Part shown: one piece after another, positions 7,601 through 19,070 of the stretch | Layout: each line of letters opens with the position of its first letter | Position numbering within the stretch: the stretch's first letter is position 1 | Assembly (NCBI RefSeq): GCF_002387245.1 | Contig: NZ_DGLD01000001.1 | Location: forward strand, 124,001 to 188,000 | Direction: 5' to 3' | From: Brevundimonas sp. UBA4553 | GTDB lineage: Bacteria > Pseudomonadota > Alphaproteobacteria > Caulobacterales > Caulobacteraceae | Length of the DNA: 64,000 nucleotides | Position numbers and translations under genes: made by a program | Notes under the pieces: model-generated | The model's input: only the letters and a program-made list of their open reading frames with translations | Database searches by the model: none | Told to the model about the DNA's origin: nothing

Positions 7601-9187
7601 ATGGTCGCGCGGGTGGTGACGGTCGCCTTCGACGGAGTCGAAGCGCGACGGGTCGATGTCGAGGTGCAGCAGGTGGCGACGCCCGCCGGGGCCTTCGCCA
7701 TCGTCGGCCTGCCGGACAAGGCGGTGGCCGAGAGCCGTGAACGGGTGCGCGGCGCCTTCGCCGGCATCGGCCTGGCCCTGCCGCCCAAGAAGGTCATCGC
7801 CAACCTTGCCCCCGCCGACCTGCCCAAGGAAGGCAGTCATTTCGACCTGCCCATCGCCCTGGCCCTGCTGGCCTCCATGGGGGTGATCGCGCCGGACGCC
7901 CTCGACGGCTGGGCGGCGGTCGGGGAACTGGGGCTGGACGGCCAGATCGCGGCCGTGGGCGGAACCCTGCCGGCGGCGATGGCGGCGGGGGCCATGGGGC
8001 TGGGGCTCATCTGTCCCGAGGCCAACGGCCCCGAGGCGGCCTGGGCGGGCGATACGGCTATCCTGGCCCCTCGCTCCCTGATCGGCCTGATCAATCATTT
8101 CCGAGGTACGCAGATTTTGAGGGCGCCCGAACCGGGCCCGGTGACGGCGGGCGGCGCGATCCCCGACCTGCGCGAGGTCAAGGGTCAGGAGAGCGCCAAG
8201 CGCGCTTTGGAGATCGCGGCGGCGGGCGGCCACAACCTCCTCTTCATCGGTCCGCCCGGCTCGGGCAAGTCGATGATGGCCCAGCGTCTGCCGGGCCTTC
8301 TGCCGCCGCTGACGCCGCAGGAACTGCTGGAGACATCTATGGTCTGGTCGGTGGCGGGGCTGATCCAGCGCGGCGCCCTGACGCGCGACCGGCCCTTCCG
8401 CGCGCCGCATCATTCCGCCTCCATGGCCGCCCTGACCGGCGGCGGCCTGCGGGCCAAGCCGGGCGAGGCCTCGTTGGCGCACAACGGCGTCCTGTTCCTC
8501 GACGAATTGCCGGAGTATTCGGCCCAGGCGCTCGACAGCCTGCGTCAGCCGCTGGAGACGGGCGAGATCGTGGTGGCGCGCGCCAACGCCCATGTCCGCT
8601 ATCCGGCCCGGTTCCAGCTGGTGGCGGCGATGAACCCGTGCCGCTGCGGTCTGGGCGGCGCCGGGCGCGGCGCTTGCGGCAAGGCGCCCCGCTGTCAGCG
8701 CGACTATCAGAACCGCATCTCCGGCCCGATGTTCGACCGCATCGACCTGACCGTGGAGACCCCGCCGGTCACGGCCGCCGATATGGCCCTGCCCGCCCCC
8801 GCCGAGGGCACAGCCGAGGCCGCTGCCCGCGTCGCCACGGCCCGCGCCCAGCAGGAGGAGCGTGTCCGCGCGGCGGGCTTCGATCCGGAGAAGGCGCGCG
8901 ACCAGGGGATCAACGCCCGCGCGTCGGGCGAGACCCTGGACCGCTTCGCTGCGCCGGACGAGGCAGGCCGCGCCCTTCTTATGCGGGCGGGCGAGGCGGG
9001 GGGGCTGACCGCGCGCGGCTGGACACGCACCCTGCGGCTGGCGCGCACCATCGCCGATCTGGACGGCTCGACGGGCGTGCTGCGCCGCCACGTCGCTGAG
9101 GCCTTGATGTATCGCCGCGCGACAGTCGGCGCCCAAGGGGATTTCGACCGCCAGACCGCAGGCCGCAGCGAGGCGCCCGCTTTCTGA
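7601..9187 (+). CDS. YifB family Mg-chelatase-like AAA+ ATPase
   Basis: A ComM/YifB protein of 528 residues. ComM of Vibrio is a branch-migration helicase acting in natural transformation, but the role outside competent bacteria is less clear. The N-terminal ChlI/Lon-like domain (residues ~1-170) is followed by an AAA+ core with Walker A GPPGSGKS, Walker B VLFLDELPE and a cysteine-containing insertion (CRCGLGGAGRGACG...CQRDY), then a C-terminal Mg-chelatase lid. The ATG at 7601 is chosen because GGGAGGGA lies just before it; a GTG 36 bases upstream has no such signal. Confidence 0.88.
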   Translation: MVARVVTVAFDGVEARRVDVEVQQVATPAGAFAIVGLPDKAVAESRERVRGAFAGIGLALPPKKVIANLAPADLPKEGSHFDLPIALALLASMGVIAPDALDGWAAVGELGLDGQIAAVGGTLPAAMAAGAMGLGLICPEANGPEAAWAGDTAILAPRSLIGLINHFRGTQILRAPEPGPVTAGGAIPDLREVKGQESAKRALEIAAAGGHNLLFIGPPGSGKSMMAQRLPGLLPPLTPQELLETSMVWSVAGLIQRGALTRDRPFRAPHHSASMAALTGGGLRAKPGEASLAHNGVLFLDELPEYSAQALDSLRQPLETGEIVVARANAHVRYPARFQLVAAMNPCRCGLGGAGRGACGKAPRCQRDYQNRISGPMFDRIDLTVETPPVTAADMALPAPAEGTAEAAARVATARAQQEERVRAAGFDPEKARDQGINARASGETLDRFAAPDEAGRALLMRAGEAGGLTARGWTRTLRLARTIADLDGSTGVLRRHVAEALMYRRATVGAQGDFDRQTAGRSEAPAF

Positions 9188-9190
9188 AAG

Positions 9191-9202
9191 CGAGAATTCT
9201 CG
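9191..9202. repeat. 12-bp perfect palindrome between yifB and shkA
   Basis: CGAGAATTCTCG is a perfect palindrome four bases after the yifB stop and 39 bases before the shkA ATG. It could be a dimeric operator for shkA or a short transcript-end hairpin; no T-run follows. Function is not established. Confidence 0.3.
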
Positions 9203-9241
9203 TTCGGCCACGCTTAACCCTTGGTCGTTAGGGTGCCGACC

Positions 9242-10780
9242 ATGGGACAGGCACGCAGAACGCACGCACCGACCGAAATCAACTCCGCCGCCAGCTCCGC
9301 TGCGCCGGAGCAGCAATTCCTGCGGCTGATGAGCCATGAGATGCGCACCCCGTTGAACGGAGTGATCGGCATGCTGGGCCTCCTGTCGCGGACCAAGCTG
9401 GACGGCGCCCAGCGCGCCTACGCCGACGCCGCGCAGAAGTCGGCCGAGCATCTGCTGGGCCTGGTCAACGACCTGCTGGACTTCGCCCGGCTGGAGGCCG
9501 GCGCGCTGGAGTTCGATTCCGCCCCGGTCGATCTGGAGGGTCTGACGCGCGGCGTGGCCGAACTGCTCAGCCCCAAGGCCCACGACAAGGGTCTGGAGAT
9601 CGTCTGGTCCGTGGCGGCCGACGCCCCCGACGTGATCGCCGACGAGGGGCGCCTGCGTCAGGTCCTGTTCAATCTGGCGGGCAACGCTGTGAAATTCACC
9701 GACCGGGGCGGGGTGCGCCTGACGGTCGAGCGCGCCGGTGGAACCGCCGCCCGCCCGCGCCTGGCCTTTGTCGTCGACGACACAGGTCCCGGCGTGCCGG
9801 AGGAGGCGCGAACACGCATCTTCGACGAGTTCGGTCACGCCGACGCCTCGGACGCCGCCCGCTTCGACGGCGCGGGTCTGGGTCTGGCGGTCGTGCGCCG
9901 TCTGGCCCAGGCCATGGGCGGGACCGTGGCGGTGTCCGACCGGCCCGACGGCCCCGGCGCCCGTTTTCGCTTCGAAGCGCCCTTCCCGGCCGCGGTCGAC
10001 GCGTCGCCGCGCGCACAGCTTCTGGACGGCGTGGTCGTGGCCGTGCGCACCGCTGATCCCTTCGTGCGTCAGGCCGCGACGGCCCAGATCGAGGCGTCCG
10101 GCGGTCGCGTCGCCCGGCAGGCGGGCGTGACCCTGATCGACCACGCCATGGCCGAGGACGGCGTCCTGATGGTGCGCCCGTCCCAGGGGGAGGCCATCAT
10201 CCTGCTGAGGCCGAGCGAGCGCGACCTGATCGACCGCTACAGGTCGGCGGGCTTTCACGGCTATCTGATCAAGCCGCTACGGCGCGCCTCTCTGGCCGAG
10301 CGGGTTCAGGCCGCCACCGGTCGTCGCAAGGGTCTGACGCCCGCGACCGCCCGCGCCTCGGATGACGATCGCGTCACGCCGGTGGCCTTCAAGGGTCTGC
10401 GGGTCCTGCTGGTCGAGGACAATCCGGTCGGGGCCCTGCTGGCCAAGACCCTGCTGCGCCGCGAGGGTTGCGTGGTCCAGACCGCCGCCGACGGCCAGGA
10501 AGCCTTGCAGACCCTGAAGGACGCCCGCTTCGACCTGATCTTCATGGATATGCGGATGCCGCGTCTGGACGGACCCGGCGCGGCGCGGGCGCTGCGGGCG
10601 CGAGGCGAACGCACCCCCATCGTGGCCCTGACCGCCAACGCCTTCGCCGAGGACCGGATCGCCTGTCTGGAGGCGGGCATGAACGACCATCTCACCAAGC
10701 CGCTGGAAGCTGACGCCCTGCGCGCAACCCTGACCCGCTGGACGAACGTCGGCAACCGCGCCAAGGTCGGGGCTCAGTAA
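9242..10780 (+). CDS. shkA: ShkA-type c-di-GMP-responsive hybrid histidine kinase
   Basis: A 512-residue soluble hybrid kinase. Domains in order: DHp with SHEMRTPLN (H32), catalytic ATPase (N box LAGNAVKF, VVDDTGPGV, GAGLGLAVV), a degenerate receiver (residues ~265-360) lacking the usual acidic pocket, a DDR linker (375-377) and a true receiver (acidic pocket VEDN, acceptor D436 in FMDMRMP). In Caulobacter ShkA the pseudo-receiver binds c-di-GMP through R324, Y338, I340 and P342 (recalled from the literature). The equivalents here are R327, Y341, I343 and P345, in the same relative spacing. The kinase feeds the ShpA-TacA relay for stalk genes. The ATG at 9242 is preferred over the TTG at 9221. 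Confidence 0.85.
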   Translation: MGQARRTHAPTEINSAASSAAPEQQFLRLMSHEMRTPLNGVIGMLGLLSRTKLDGAQRAYADAAQKSAEHLLGLVNDLLDFARLEAGALEFDSAPVDLEGLTRGVAELLSPKAHDKGLEIVWSVAADAPDVIADEGRLRQVLFNLAGNAVKFTDRGGVRLTVERAGGTAARPRLAFVVDDTGPGVPEEARTRIFDEFGHADASDAARFDGAGLGLAVVRRLAQAMGGTVAVSDRPDGPGARFRFEAPFPAAVDASPRAQLLDGVVVAVRTADPFVRQAATAQIEASGGRVARQAGVTLIDHAMAEDGVLMVRPSQGEAIILLRPSERDLIDRYRSAGFHGYLIKPLRRASLAERVQAATGRRKGLTPATARASDDDRVTPVAFKGLRVLLVEDNPVGALLAKTLLRREGCVVQTAADGQEALQTLKDARFDLIFMDMRMPRLDGPGAARALRARGERTPIVALTANAFAEDRIACLEAGMNDHLTKPLEADALRATLTRWTNVGNRAKVGAQ

Positions 10781-10821
10781 CCACGACCGCCCGTATCCGG
10801 CGGCGTCCGCCGGAGACCTGC

Positions 10822-12501
10822 ATGACCGAGACCAAGACGCCCGCTTCCGAGGTCGCGGCCTTGCAGCCGTCGCCGAAAGGCCTGGGCGTCCTGAAGGCGG
10901 CCTTCCGCGAGCGGCGCACTCTGGCCATGCTGCTGCTCGGCTTTTCCGCCGGCCTGCCCTTCGCCATGCTGTTCGGCACCCTGAACGCCTGGCTGTCGGA
11001 TGCAGGCGTCTCGGTGGCCACCATCGGCGTCCTGTCCTGGGTGGGGCTGTTCGGCGCTTTCAAATTCCTGTGGTCGCCGTCGGTCGGCCTGACCCCGCCC
11101 ATCATCGGCCGGATGGGGCGTCGTCGGTCGTGGCTGATCCTCTGCCAGGTCGTCCTGGTGGGGGCGCTGCTGACCATTGCCCTGTCGCATCCGGGCACGG
11201 GCGCCATCGCCCTGCTGGCAGGGGCGGCGGCGCTGGGCGCCTTCGCCTCGGCGACGCAGGACATCGTCATCGACACTTGGCGGATCGAGGTTGCGGACGA
11301 ACGCGTCCCGGTGGATCTGCTGTCGACCGTCTATCAGCTGGGCTTCCGCACGGCGGCCCTCGTCGGCGGCGCGGGCGCCCTGGTGCTGGCCGACACGGTG
11401 GGCTGGTCGGCGACCTTCGTCATCGGCGCGGGGCTGATGGGACTGGGCGTTCTGGGAACCTTGATCGCGCCGGAGCCCAAGCCGGCGGCCCGGCAGGCCA
11501 TCGCTCGCGAACGCATCGGCTCGCCGCGTCTGCGCATGATCGCGCTGGCCGTCACCCTGGGCGCCTGGGCCTGGGCGGCCTTCATGCTGGTCCGCTTCAT
11601 GGTCACGGCGCTCAGCGTGACCCCGGCGCCCAGCGCGGGGGAGTTCACCGCCACCTGGGGGCCGTGGATCGTCGGCGGCGCGGTCATCCTGCCGGCCCTT
11701 CTGGCGGGGCTGATCGTCTGGCGCGGCGGCAAGGTTGGAGCCGTTCAGGCTGAACGGGACGCTCCGCCCTTCATCAACACCCTGTATGACGCCATCCTGG
11801 CGCCCCTGGTCGAGCTGATGGGGCGCCTGGGCTGGGGGGCGGTCATCGTTCTGGGCCTGATCCTGACCTACCGCATCACCGACGGCGTCTGGGGGCCCTT
11901 CGCCTTCCCCTTCTACATGGGCGACACGGGCGGCGCCCTGGGTCACACCAAGACCGAGATCGCCCTCGCCTCCAAGACCTTCGGCGTGGTCATGACCATC
12001 CTGGGCATCGGCCTGGGCGGCTGGGCCCTGCTGGTCATCGGCCGCATGGCCAGCCTGTTGCTGGGCGCGGCCCTGTCGGCGGCGACCAACCTGCTGATGA
12101 TGGATCTGGCGCTCGGCGCCCCGGTGATCCACGGCTTCATGACCGCGACCGGTCTCTACAAGCTGTTCGGCCTGTTCCACGTCGGCGAGCCCCTGGCGCG
12201 GCTGATGCTGGCCATCGCGGGCGAGAACATCGCCGGCGGCTTCGCCGGCGCGGCTTTCGTCGCCTATCTCTCGGCCTTGTCGAACAAGATGTTCGGCGCC
12301 GTCCAGTTCGCCGTCTTCACCTCCCTGGCCCTGCTGATCGGCACCTTGGGACGGGGGGCTCTGGGCGAGCTGATCGAGCGTCAGGGTTATGCGGCCATGT
12401 TCGTGATCGCAGCCTGGCTGGGCGTCATCGCCGTGGTGTTCTGCGCCATGGAATGGGTGCGCCTGACGGTGGAGCGTCGCCGCCTGAATCCCGAGGCCTG
12501 A
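10822..12501 (+). CDS. ampG: AmpG-type muropeptide permease (MFS)
   Basis: A 559-residue inner-membrane MFS protein with about 12-14 hydrophobic segments. AmpG imports anhydro-muropeptides for cell-wall recycling and, where present, for induction of AmpC-type beta-lactamases. The signatures ERRTLAMLLLGFSAGLPFAMLFGTLNAWL, VGLFGAFKFLWSPSV, RRRSWL and ASATQDIVIDTWRIE (residues ~150-165) are typical. The large loop and segments around residues 270-330 make it somewhat longer than the E. coli protein, as in other alphaproteobacteria. It is followed by a strong hairpin. Confidence 0.85.
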   Translation: MTETKTPASEVAALQPSPKGLGVLKAAFRERRTLAMLLLGFSAGLPFAMLFGTLNAWLSDAGVSVATIGVLSWVGLFGAFKFLWSPSVGLTPPIIGRMGRRRSWLILCQVVLVGALLTIALSHPGTGAIALLAGAAALGAFASATQDIVIDTWRIEVADERVPVDLLSTVYQLGFRTAALVGGAGALVLADTVGWSATFVIGAGLMGLGVLGTLIAPEPKPAARQAIARERIGSPRLRMIALAVTLGAWAWAAFMLVRFMVTALSVTPAPSAGEFTATWGPWIVGGAVILPALLAGLIVWRGGKVGAVQAERDAPPFINTLYDAILAPLVELMGRLGWGAVIVLGLILTYRITDGVWGPFAFPFYMGDTGGALGHTKTEIALASKTFGVVMTILGIGLGGWALLVIGRMASLLLGAALSAATNLLMMDLALGAPVIHGFMTATGLYKLFGLFHVGEPLARLMLAIAGENIAGGFAGAAFVAYLSALSNKMFGAVQFAVFTSLALLIGTLGRGALGELIERQGYAAMFVIAAWLGVIAVVFCAMEWVRLTVERRRLNPEA

Positions 12502-12514
12502 GGCTGAAACGCAA

Positions 12515-12538
12515 GGAGGCGGCCCGAAGGCCGCCTCC
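12515..12538. terminator. Hairpin between convergent ampG and maeB
   Basis: GGAGGCGGCC (12515-12524) and GGCCGCCTCC (12529-12538) form a perfect 10-bp stem with a CGAA tetraloop. It sits between two convergent genes and would serve both directions. No clear T-run follows. Confidence 0.65.
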
Positions 12539-12562
12539 CGTCGTGTTCGTTGTCGGGTCCGG

Positions 12563-14842
<2,280 letters not shown>

Positions 14843-14929
14843 TTCGATCTCGGGAAGGGCAGGCGCTCCTTGTTCCTAGATCGTGGGACGGGTGGGGACA
14901 ACCGTTGACGCCGCGTCAGGGTCGATTGC

Positions 14930-15775
14930 TCAGGCCTGTGGCAAAAGCCCCGTGCGCTCGACCTCGACCGGGCCGGTCATGAAGACGTGGCCGGAAGTCT
15001 CGTCCCAGTCGATCGTCAGCTCGCCGCCGTCGACGACCACTGTCGCCTTGCGCTCGGTCAGACCTCGCCGGGCCGTGGCCACCAGGGCGGCGCAGGCGCC
15101 GGTGCCGCAGGCCAGGGTCAAACCCGCGCCCCGCTCCCACACCCGCAGCCGGATATGGTCGCGGTCCAGCACCCTGGCGAAGCCGACGTTGACGCCCTGC
15201 GGGAACAGGGGGTGATGCTCGACCAGCGAACCCGATCCGCGCACGAAGGCGTCGTCCTGCCGGTCCGTGAAGAAGACCACGTGGGGGTTGCCCATCGAGA
15301 CCGCGCCCGGCGTGTGCAGCAGGGGGGCGTCGATCGGCCCGACCTGGAGTTCGATGCCGCGCGTGTCCATCTCCTCGGCCAGCGGCACCTGATCCCACTC
15401 CAGACGCGGCGCGCCCATATCCACGGTCACCAGATGATCGCCAGCGCGCCGCGCCGTGGTCGGTCCCCCGAGGGTGTCGATCACCACCTCTTCCTTGTCG
15501 GTGGCCTCCAGCAGCAGCCAGCCGACGCAGCGCAGGGCGTTGCCGCAGGTCTCGACCATGGAGCCGTCGGCGTTCCACACCCGCATGAAGGCGTCGGCCG
15601 TCTCGGACGGTTCGACGCCGATCAGCTGATCGAAGCCGCCCAGGCCCGCCGCCGGGTCGGCCAGGGCGCGCACCTGGGCCTCGTCGGGGTGAAAGCCCTC
15701 CTCGAAGGCCTGAACGACGATGAAGGCGTTTCCGGCGCCGTTCATGCGGATATAGGGGCGAGCAGCCTGGGTCAT
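14930..15775 (-). CDS. dapF: Diaminopimelate epimerase
   Basis: Converts LL- to meso-diaminopimelate for lysine and peptidoglycan synthesis. The pyridoxal-independent cysteine pair is visible in MVETCGNALRC and LACGTGACAALV, with the N-terminal RMNGAGNAFIVV. The frame opens at 15787, but GAAGG ends six bases before the ATG at 15775, so that start is used (281 residues). The divergent K+ channel gene starts 49 bases away, leaving a very short shared promoter region. Confidence 0.93.
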   Translation of the reverse strand: MTQAARPYIRMNGAGNAFIVVQAFEEGFHPDEAQVRALADPAAGLGGFDQLIGVEPSETADAFMRVWNADGSMVETCGNALRCVGWLLLEATDKEEVVIDTLGGPTTARRAGDHLVTVDMGAPRLEWDQVPLAEEMDTRGIELQVGPIDAPLLHTPGAVSMGNPHVVFFTDRQDDAFVRGSGSLVEHHPLFPQGVNVGFARVLDRDHIRLRVWERGAGLTLACGTGACAALVATARRGLTERKATVVVDGGELTIDWDETSGHVFMTGPVEVERTGLLPQA

Positions 15776-15824
15776 GATCGCCTTCATATAGGATTTTTCG
15801 CCGGTTCATGTATCGCTGGCGACG

Positions 15825-16628
15825 ATGGCGCCCGATCAAATCCAAACCGGTCAATCCGAAGGTCTGCGGCTGAGGGCGCGGCTACGCTATCTCTATCACG
15901 GGACCCAGCCGGCGGCGGTCAAGTTCCGCCTGATGGTCATCGTCGTCGACCTGATCATCATCGGCTTCTTCCTGGCCACGCCCATTCTCCGGGAGGCGGG
16001 CTGGGCCTTCTATGTCGCCGACTATCTGATCGCCGCCATTCTGGGGCTGGACCTGGCGGCGCGGGCCTACGCCTATTCCGACATCCGCGACTGGCTGAAG
16101 CGGCCGATCGTCTGGGTCGATCTGTTCGTGCTGGCGACCCTGCTGTTCCCGGTCTGGCTGGCCAACCTCGGTTTCCTGCGGCTGCTGCGGCTGTGGAGCC
16201 TGCTGAACAGCGATCTGTTCTGGCGCACCATCGGCCGTCGCTTCGACGATACGCGGGTCGAGGAGATCACCCGGGCCCTGGCGGCCCTGATCACCTTCGT
16301 CTTCGTTGTGACCGGCTTCGTCTACGCCTATTTCCGGGGCAAGGCCGAGCATATCAACGGCTATCTGGACGCCCTCTATTTCACTGTGGCCACCCTGACG
16401 ACGACCGGATTCGGCGACATCACCCTGCCGGGCAACGGCGGGCGGGTCATCTCCATCGTCGTCATGCTGGTGGGCATCACCCTGTTCATCCGGCTGGCCC
16501 AGACCCTGATCCGGCCGCACAAGGTCAAGTTCCCCTGCCCGACCTGCGGCCTGCAGAAGCACGATCCCGACGCCGTCCACTGCAAGGCCTGCGGCCAGAT
16601 CCTGTGCATCCCCGACGACGGCGACTGA
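15825..16628 (+). CDS. Voltage-gated-type K+ channel with C-terminal zinc ribbon
   Basis: A 267-residue membrane protein with hydrophobic segments near residues 35-52, 62-82, 96-127 (containing RLLRLWSLL, an S4-like stretch with few arginines), 152-170 and 206-228. The pore loop TVATLTTTGFGDI carries the selectivity filter TTGFGD at 193-198. The sequence then ends in a cytoplasmic CPTC (238-241)...CKAC (253-256) motif, a four-cysteine zinc-ribbon-like element with two nearby histidines. It probably forms a tetrameric K+ channel. The unusual tail could be a metal- or redox-sensitive gate, which is inference. Confidence 0.8.
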   Translation: MAPDQIQTGQSEGLRLRARLRYLYHGTQPAAVKFRLMVIVVDLIIIGFFLATPILREAGWAFYVADYLIAAILGLDLAARAYAYSDIRDWLKRPIVWVDLFVLATLLFPVWLANLGFLRLLRLWSLLNSDLFWRTIGRRFDDTRVEEITRALAALITFVFVVTGFVYAYFRGKAEHINGYLDALYFTVATLTTTGFGDITLPGNGGRVISIVVMLVGITLFIRLAQTLIRPHKVKFPCPTCGLQKHDPDAVHCKACGQILCIPDDGD

Positions 16629-16747
16629 GCCGCGCTGCGACGAAAGATGACAGGCTTGTAAGATTTCCGCCGCTTGCCGCCGCCGTCGCGCCTCGCCAAG
16701 GTGCCGCCAGATTTCTGTTGGGGCCCAATTCTGTTGGGAAATGAAAC

Positions 16748-18925
16748 ATGATCCGCACACTGGCGTCTGCCGCCGCCCTTCTTCTCGCCGCCGGAGCCGC
16801 ACCCGTCGCCATGGCCCATCCTGCTGAATCGCCCGCTGCGGCCTCGACCGCGCCCGGCTTCGCCACCAGCGACGCGACCGATCCCTACATCTGGCTGGAA
16901 GAGGTCGAAGGCGAGCGCGCCATGGACTGGGTCAAGGCCCACAACCAGACCTCGCTCGGCACGCTGCAAGGCGACCCGCGCTATGAGGCTCTGCACCAGC
17001 AGGCCCTGGACATCGTTCAGGCGCGTGACCGCATCCCGTCGCCTGGCTTCACCCATGACGGTCATGTCGACAACTTCTGGCAGGACGCGACCCACGTGCG
17101 CGGCATCTGGCGCCGCACGACTCTGGACTCCTATCGCACCGACGCGCCGCAATGGGAGACCATCCTGGACGTCGACGCCCTGTCGGCCGCCGAGGGCGCC
17201 AACTGGGTCTACAAGGGCGTGACCTGCCTGCCGCCCGAAGAGCGCTACTGCCTGCTGTCCCTGTCGAACGGCGGCAAGGACGCGGTGACCATCCGCGAGT
17301 TCGACAGCGTCACGAAAACCTTCGTCGAGGGCGGCATCAGCCTGCCGGAATCCAAGGGCGGCGCCGCCTGGATCGACAAGGACACCATCCTGATCTCGCG
17401 CGACTTCGGCGAAGGCTCGCTGACCGACTCCGGCTATCCGCGCACCGTGCGCCTGCTGAAGCGCGGCCAGACCGTCGATCAGGCGGTCGAGGTCTTCGCG
17501 GGCCAGAAGACCGACGTCTCGGTCTCTGGCTACACCCTGCGCGACGCCGACGGCGTGGTTCAGGCGGTTCTGCTGAACCGCGGGATCAACTTCTACGAGA
17601 GCGAAACCTGGCGCCTGAACGCCGACGGCACGACGACCCAGCTGGAGCTGCCGCTGAAGGGCAACATCAACGCCCTGGTCGCCGGCCAGATGGTGGTGAC
17701 CACCGATCAGGACTGGACCGCGCCCTCGGGTCAGGCGTTCAAGACCGGCGACGTCATCGCCTGGAACCTCCAGGCCTGGCTGGCCGACCCCAAGACCCCG
17801 GCGCAGCTGGTCATCCGACCCGGCGAGCGCGAGGCGATCGAGGGCATCAACGCCACCCGCAACACCCTGGTCGTGGCGCTGTATGAAAACGTGCGCGGCT
17901 CGGTCTACGTCTACCGCCCGAACCCCGCGGGCGAATGGGCGCGCACGCGCCTGGACCTGCCCCAGAACGTCACCGTCGGCGTGGGCTCGGCCTCGGAGCA
18001 GGACGACAAGATCTTCGTCACCGTCGCCGGCTACCTGAACCCGTCCAGCCTCTACCTGGCCGATGCGTCAACGGGCGCGGTCGCCCTGACCAAGTCCCTG
18101 CCGGCCAAGTTCGACGCGACCGGCATGCGGGTGGATCAGTTCGAGGCCCGCTCGGCCGACGGCACGATGATCCCCTACTTCGTCGTCCACAAGGACGCCA
18201 TGGCCATGGACGGATCGAACCCGACCCTGCTCTACGGCTACGGCGGCTTCCAGTCGTCGCTGCTGCCAGGCTATTCGCCGACCGTCGGCAAGCTGTGGCT
18301 CGAGCGCGGCGGCGTCTATGTCATCGCCAATACGCGCGGCGGCGGCGAGTTCGGTCCGAAATGGCACCAGGCGGCCCAGCAGGAAAACCGCCAGCGCGCC
18401 CACGAGGACTTCCAGGCCGTGGCCCAGGACCTGATCGCGCGCAACATCACCTCCCAGCCGCACCTCGGGATCATGGGCGGCTCGCAGGGCGGCCTCTTCA
18501 TGGGCGCCATGCTGACCCAGCGCCCGGACCTGATCAACGCAGCGGTCATCCAGGTGCCCCTGTTCGACATGCTGCGCTTCCACAAGCTGCTGGCCGGCGC
18601 GTCGTGGATCGGCGAGTACGGCAACCCGGACATCCCCGAACAGCGCGCCTGGATCGAGGCATACTCGCCCTATCAGCGACTGGCGGCGGGCCAACCCTAT
18701 CCCGAGGTCTTCATCCACACCTCGACCAAGGACGACCGCGTCCACCCCGGCCACGCCCGCAAGGCGGCGGCGCGACTGGAAGAGCTGGGCTATCCCGTCC
18801 TCTTCTATGAAAACACCGACGGCGGCCACGCGGCCGGCGCCAACCTGCGTGAAACGGCCCGCCGCATCGCGCTGGAGTACACCTACCTGACGCGTCGTCT
18901 GATGGACGAACCGGCGCAACAGTAG
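16748..18925 (+). CDS. Secreted S9A prolyl oligopeptidase family peptidase (copy 1)
   Basis: A 725-residue serine peptidase with a clear signal peptide (MIRTLASAAALLLAAGAAPVAMA, cleavage near 23). The N-terminal part precedes a seven-bladed propeller region (about 90-430). The C-terminal alpha/beta-hydrolase carries LYGYGGF, NTRGGGEFG and the nucleophile in GGSQGG (S579), with KDDRVHPGHA supplying the aspartate and NTDGGHAAG the histidine. It hydrolyses short, usually proline-containing peptides in the periplasm. The next gene is a close paralogue, so the pair looks like a tandem duplication followed by divergence. Confidence 0.88.
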   Translation: MIRTLASAAALLLAAGAAPVAMAHPAESPAAASTAPGFATSDATDPYIWLEEVEGERAMDWVKAHNQTSLGTLQGDPRYEALHQQALDIVQARDRIPSPGFTHDGHVDNFWQDATHVRGIWRRTTLDSYRTDAPQWETILDVDALSAAEGANWVYKGVTCLPPEERYCLLSLSNGGKDAVTIREFDSVTKTFVEGGISLPESKGGAAWIDKDTILISRDFGEGSLTDSGYPRTVRLLKRGQTVDQAVEVFAGQKTDVSVSGYTLRDADGVVQAVLLNRGINFYESETWRLNADGTTTQLELPLKGNINALVAGQMVVTTDQDWTAPSGQAFKTGDVIAWNLQAWLADPKTPAQLVIRPGEREAIEGINATRNTLVVALYENVRGSVYVYRPNPAGEWARTRLDLPQNVTVGVGSASEQDDKIFVTVAGYLNPSSLYLADASTGAVALTKSLPAKFDATGMRVDQFEARSADGTMIPYFVVHKDAMAMDGSNPTLLYGYGGFQSSLLPGYSPTVGKLWLERGGVYVIANTRGGGEFGPKWHQAAQQENRQRAHEDFQAVAQDLIARNITSQPHLGIMGGSQGGLFMGAMLTQRPDLINAAVIQVPLFDMLRFHKLLAGASWIGEYGNPDIPEQRAWIEAYSPYQRLAAGQPYPEVFIHTSTKDDRVHPGHARKAAARLEELGYPVLFYENTDGGHAAGANLRETARRIALEYTYLTRRLMDEPAQQ

Positions 18926-18938
18926 GTGTCTCTGCCGT

Positions 18939-18964
18939 TCATCCCCGCGGAGGCGGGGACCCAG
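18939..18964. repeat. REP-like palindromic unit, left copy
   Basis: A 26-base element whose core CCCCGC-GGAG-GCGGGG is itself a hairpin. Its exact reverse complement recurs at 19033-19058, so the two units face each other across 68 bases between the two peptidase genes. The layout matches paired REP elements of GC-rich proteobacteria, which act as RNA-stabilising or RAYT-transposable units. Confidence 0.75.
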
Positions 18965-19032
18965 GTTTGAGCCACGCGCTCGGACCTGGGACATGAGCGA
19001 ACACCTCGGCGGCGGCTCGTCTGGCCAAAGTT

Positions 19033-19058
19033 CTGGGTCCCCGCCTCCGCGGGGATGA
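19033..19058. repeat. REP-like palindromic unit, right copy
   Basis: Perfect inverted copy of 18939-18964. It ends two bases before the GGAG Shine-Dalgarno sequence (19061-19064) of the second peptidase gene. A folded RNA in this position could sequester or expose the ribosome site. Confidence 0.75.
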
Positions 19059-19070
19059 GCGGAGAAAACC

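Noticed and set aside
9214..9231. TTAACC half-site before shkA as a CtrA box
   Set aside because: No second TTAA at seven-base spacing; a single half-site is too common to count.
7400..10258. A 950-codon antisense frame opposite gshB, yifB and shkA
   Set aside because: Same shadow-frame composition; the sense-strand genes have clear motifs.
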